Shown here: positions 62,533 through 64,000 of the stretch, piece after piece
How the letters are laid out: each line of letters begins with the position of its first letter
Position numbering within the stretch: the first letter of the stretch is position 1
NCBI RefSeq assembly: GCF_013359945.1
Contig: NZ_JABWCS010000214.1
Coordinates: forward strand, 62,001-126,000
DNA from: Paenibacillus agri
GTDB taxonomy: Bacteria; Bacillota; Bacilli; Paenibacillales; Paenibacillaceae
DNA length: 64,000 bases
Reading direction: 5' to 3'
The notes under the pieces: model-generated
Databases searched by the model: none
What the model was told of the DNA's origin: nothing
The model's input: the letters and a program-made list of their open reading frames with translations, nothing else
Made by a program: the position numbers and the translations under genes

Positions 62533-63102
62533 TTATTGCTTTCTGGGCTTGGTATCTTCGGGAATTTGCGGAATGATCCGTCCGACAATGTCTGCCAGCT
62601 CTGAGGCGAATCCCGATACAGGGCGGCCTTTAGAGATATGGTTACTCAGCTCGGCAAGTCTGCTGGAAAGGTCCATGTCGGCAGTGACCAGGGCGTTAAC
62701 GCTTCGCGGATCTTTGCGGATGGCTTCGGCTACGGAATATTTGATGCTTCCGACCCGCGATCTGCTAAGCGAGCCTTTGACATCAAGACCAACAATCGCA
62801 GTTTTACCCATAACTACACAGTGTGCATTATCTACGCCGGGTACTCTTTTAGCCAGCTGCTCTAAGTGATCCTTGAGCGCAATCTCGCTTCCCGCTTTGG
62901 TCGTATGATTCACTCCGTTCGGAGATGCGGATGAAAGCGGTACGGCAGTGGTATTATTCAGTTTTCGAACTTCGTGGCCCCCTTTGTTGCCTACAGCCTG
63001 AGCCGACTGTTTATCCTGAGGAGAGGGTGATGTCTTCTTATTAGCGATACCGCAGCTTGTCAGCAGCAGCAGTACCAGCAACAGACACATTGATTTTCTC
63101 AT
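62533..63102 (-). CDS. YhcN/YlaJ family sporulation lipoprotein
   Basis: A 189-aa lipoprotein. The signal peptide ends in the lipobox LLTSC, with lipidated cysteine C17. The mature N-terminal 50 residues are a low-complexity Ser/Asn/Lys linker. The YhcN/YlaJ domain (about 70-165) contains AKRVPGVDNAHCVVMGKTAIVGLDV and IRKDPRSVNALVTADMDL. Family members are found in spore membranes, with germination-linked roles. Start ATG after AAAGGAG. B. subtilis ylaJ precedes ylaK, but here it is on the opposite strand to the PhoH-PIN gene. Confidence 0.87.
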   Translation of the reverse strand: MRKSMCLLLVLLLLTSCGIANKKTSPSPQDKQSAQAVGNKGGHEVRKLNNTTAVPLSSASPNGVNHTTKAGSEIALKDHLEQLAKRVPGVDNAHCVVMGKTAIVGLDVKGSLSRSRVGSIKYSVAEAIRKDPRSVNALVTADMDLSSRLAELSNHISKGRPVSGFASELADIVGRIIPQIPEDTKPRKQ

Positions 63103-63207
63103 ATGTGCTTACTCCTTTCGGTCAAAGATTAGTTCTGGGATTATCTTTTCCCATGACGGAAAGAGTTATGTATGACCAATCAAACCAGGCGCTGTGGAGG
63201 GGATAAC

Positions 63208-64000
63208 ATGAAAAAAATATTTGTGCTTGATACCAACGTGCTGTTGCACGACCCCAATTCGATTTTTTCTTTCAAGGAGCATGAAGTCATTATTCCTGCA
63301 GTTGTATTGGAAGAAATCGACTCCAAGAAGCGCAATGCCGATGAAATTGGCCGTAACGCCCGCACCGTGTCCCGTCTGCTGGACGGACTCCGGGAACTGG
63401 GCCACCTGCACAGCGGAGTGGAACTGGAACATGGAGGCATGCTGAAGGTAGAACTGAATCACCGCAGCTTCGTGAAGGTTCAGGAGATGTTCGGTGAGGT
63501 ATCGAACGACAACCGGATTTTGGCGGTTGCGCTCAATTATTTAATTGAAGAGAATGAGAAGCCTGAGCCGCGTCCTGTCGTGCTGGTGAGTAAAGATGTA
63601 TTGGTGCGGATTAAGGCGGATGTGCTTGGCATAACGCCTGAGGATTATTTGTCAGACCGTACCGGAGATCTAAATGAGCTGTATACCGGCTATCAGGCGC
63701 TGCATGTACATCCTTCATTGATTGATGAATATTACAGCAACCGATATTTATCCATTAAGCAGCTGGAGCTGCCTTATCGTCTGTATCCTAATGAATTTGT
63801 AATTCTCAAGGATGAAATCGGCAGCGGGAAATCCGCATTGCTCAAGGTGAATAGTGATGCTTCCCGTCTGGAGCCGCTATATCTCGGGAATGATGCCGTC
63901 TGGGGCATCAGCGCTCGGAATGCGCAGCAGCGCATGGCACTGGAACTGCTGCTGAATGACGATATACCGCTGGTAACCATTACTGGCAAAGCGGGAACAG
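63208..64000 (+). CDS. PhoH family ATPase with PIN domain (YlaK-like), 3' truncated by the window
   Basis: A partial gene running off the right edge with 264 codons visible. The N-terminal PIN ribonuclease domain (1-130) starts KKIFVLDTNVLLHDP, with VVLEEIDSKK, a DNRILAVAL acidic motif and LVSKDVLVRIKADVLG. A linker follows, and the PhoH ATPase begins at about residue 235, with ITGKAGT as the start of its Walker A motif at the very edge. PIN-PhoH proteins couple RNA unwinding to cleavage. Start ATG after GGAGGGG; an in-frame ATG 12 codons upstream has no ribosome-binding site. Distinct from the short phoH at 29737. Confidence 0.92.
   Translation, partial: MKKIFVLDTNVLLHDPNSIFSFKEHEVIIPAVVLEEIDSKKRNADEIGRNARTVSRLLDGLRELGHLHSGVELEHGGMLKVELNHRSFVKVQEMFGEVSNDNRILAVALNYLIEENEKPEPRPVVLVSKDVLVRIKADVLGITPEDYLSDRTGDLNELYTGYQALHVHPSLIDEYYSNRYLSIKQLELPYRLYPNEFVILKDEIGSGKSALLKVNSDASRLEPLYLGNDAVWGISARNAQQRMALELLLNDDIPLVTITGKAGT

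Overview
This window is a chromosomal segment of a Gram-positive, endospore-forming Firmicute, most likely Paenibacillus. The evidence is gene order: it joins two blocks known from Bacillus subtilis (the yqeU-V-W / rpsU / yqeY-Z / yqfA-C-D / phoH / yqfF / ybeY / dgkA / era / yqzL / recO / glyQS / yqxD / dnaG / sigA / trmK / nif3 block, and the typA-ylaH-ylaL-ylaJ-ylaK block). It also has two-subunit GlyRS under a T-box, AddAB rather than RecBCD, B-type RNase P RNA, Shine-Dalgarno-rich starts with frequent GTG/TTG, and sporulation genes (yqfC, yqfD, a YhcN/YlaJ lipoprotein). I see no phage, insertion sequence, tRNA, rRNA or CRISPR array.

Layout. 0.2-7.4 kb: rRNA/tRNA modification (rsmE, mtaB), a large secreted protein of Ig-like Big2 repeats, an Na/Pi symporter homologue and an RlmI-like rRNA methyltransferase. 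7.4-9.2 kb: a repeat-filled gap and an AraC-type regulator with a Fur-box-like promoter. 9.5-22.4 kb: a DNA-repair block, addB-addA-sbcD-sbcC. 22.4-23.9 kb: a predicted small structured RNA, a HIT-family hydrolase, rpsU and yqeY. 24-27 kb: nfeD-floA and a small membrane protein. 27.0-28.2 kb: a gene-poor gap with an inverted-copy repeat and a 33-bp minisatellite. 28.2-33.9 kb: yqfC-yqfD-phoH-pgpH-ybeY-dgkA, tightly packed. 34.1-46.0 kb: era, yqzL, recO, T-box-glyQS, yaiI-like, dnaG, sigA, a membrane protein, trmK, nif3. 46.1-46.5 kb: rnpB. 46.6-49.4 kb: a divergent aminotransferase / MocR regulator pair. 49.5-54.2 kb: an anchored subtilase, a YpuI-like protein, small proteins and a lytic transglycosylase. 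54.4-58.3 kb: cysteine desulfurase-thiI, a TerC-family protein and a LiaF-like membrane protein. 58.5-64 kb: typA, ylaH, an LCP protein, a flavin split-barrel protein, a spore lipoprotein and the start of a second PhoH-family gene (ylaK).

How the genes work together. Most genes serve translation and ribosome assembly (RsmE, RlmI-like, YbeY, Era, S21, GlyQS, TypA, MtaB, TrmK, RnpB), replication and transcription initiation (DnaG, SigA) and double-strand-break processing (AddAB, SbcCD, RecO). Membrane and envelope functions (FloA/NfeD, PgpH for c-di-AMP, DgkA, LCP, TerC) fill the rest.

The accessory signal lies between genes. (i) A structured repeat occurs twice, with a base-pair-preserving change in one stem. 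(ii) A roughly 190-bp multi-unit element occurs twice in opposite orientation. (iii) A self-contained three-way-junction RNA with its own promoter and terminator lies between sbcC and hit. (iv) A 45-bp coding tandem repeat sits inside addA. All start choices and small sites come from reading the sequence; no database search was possible.
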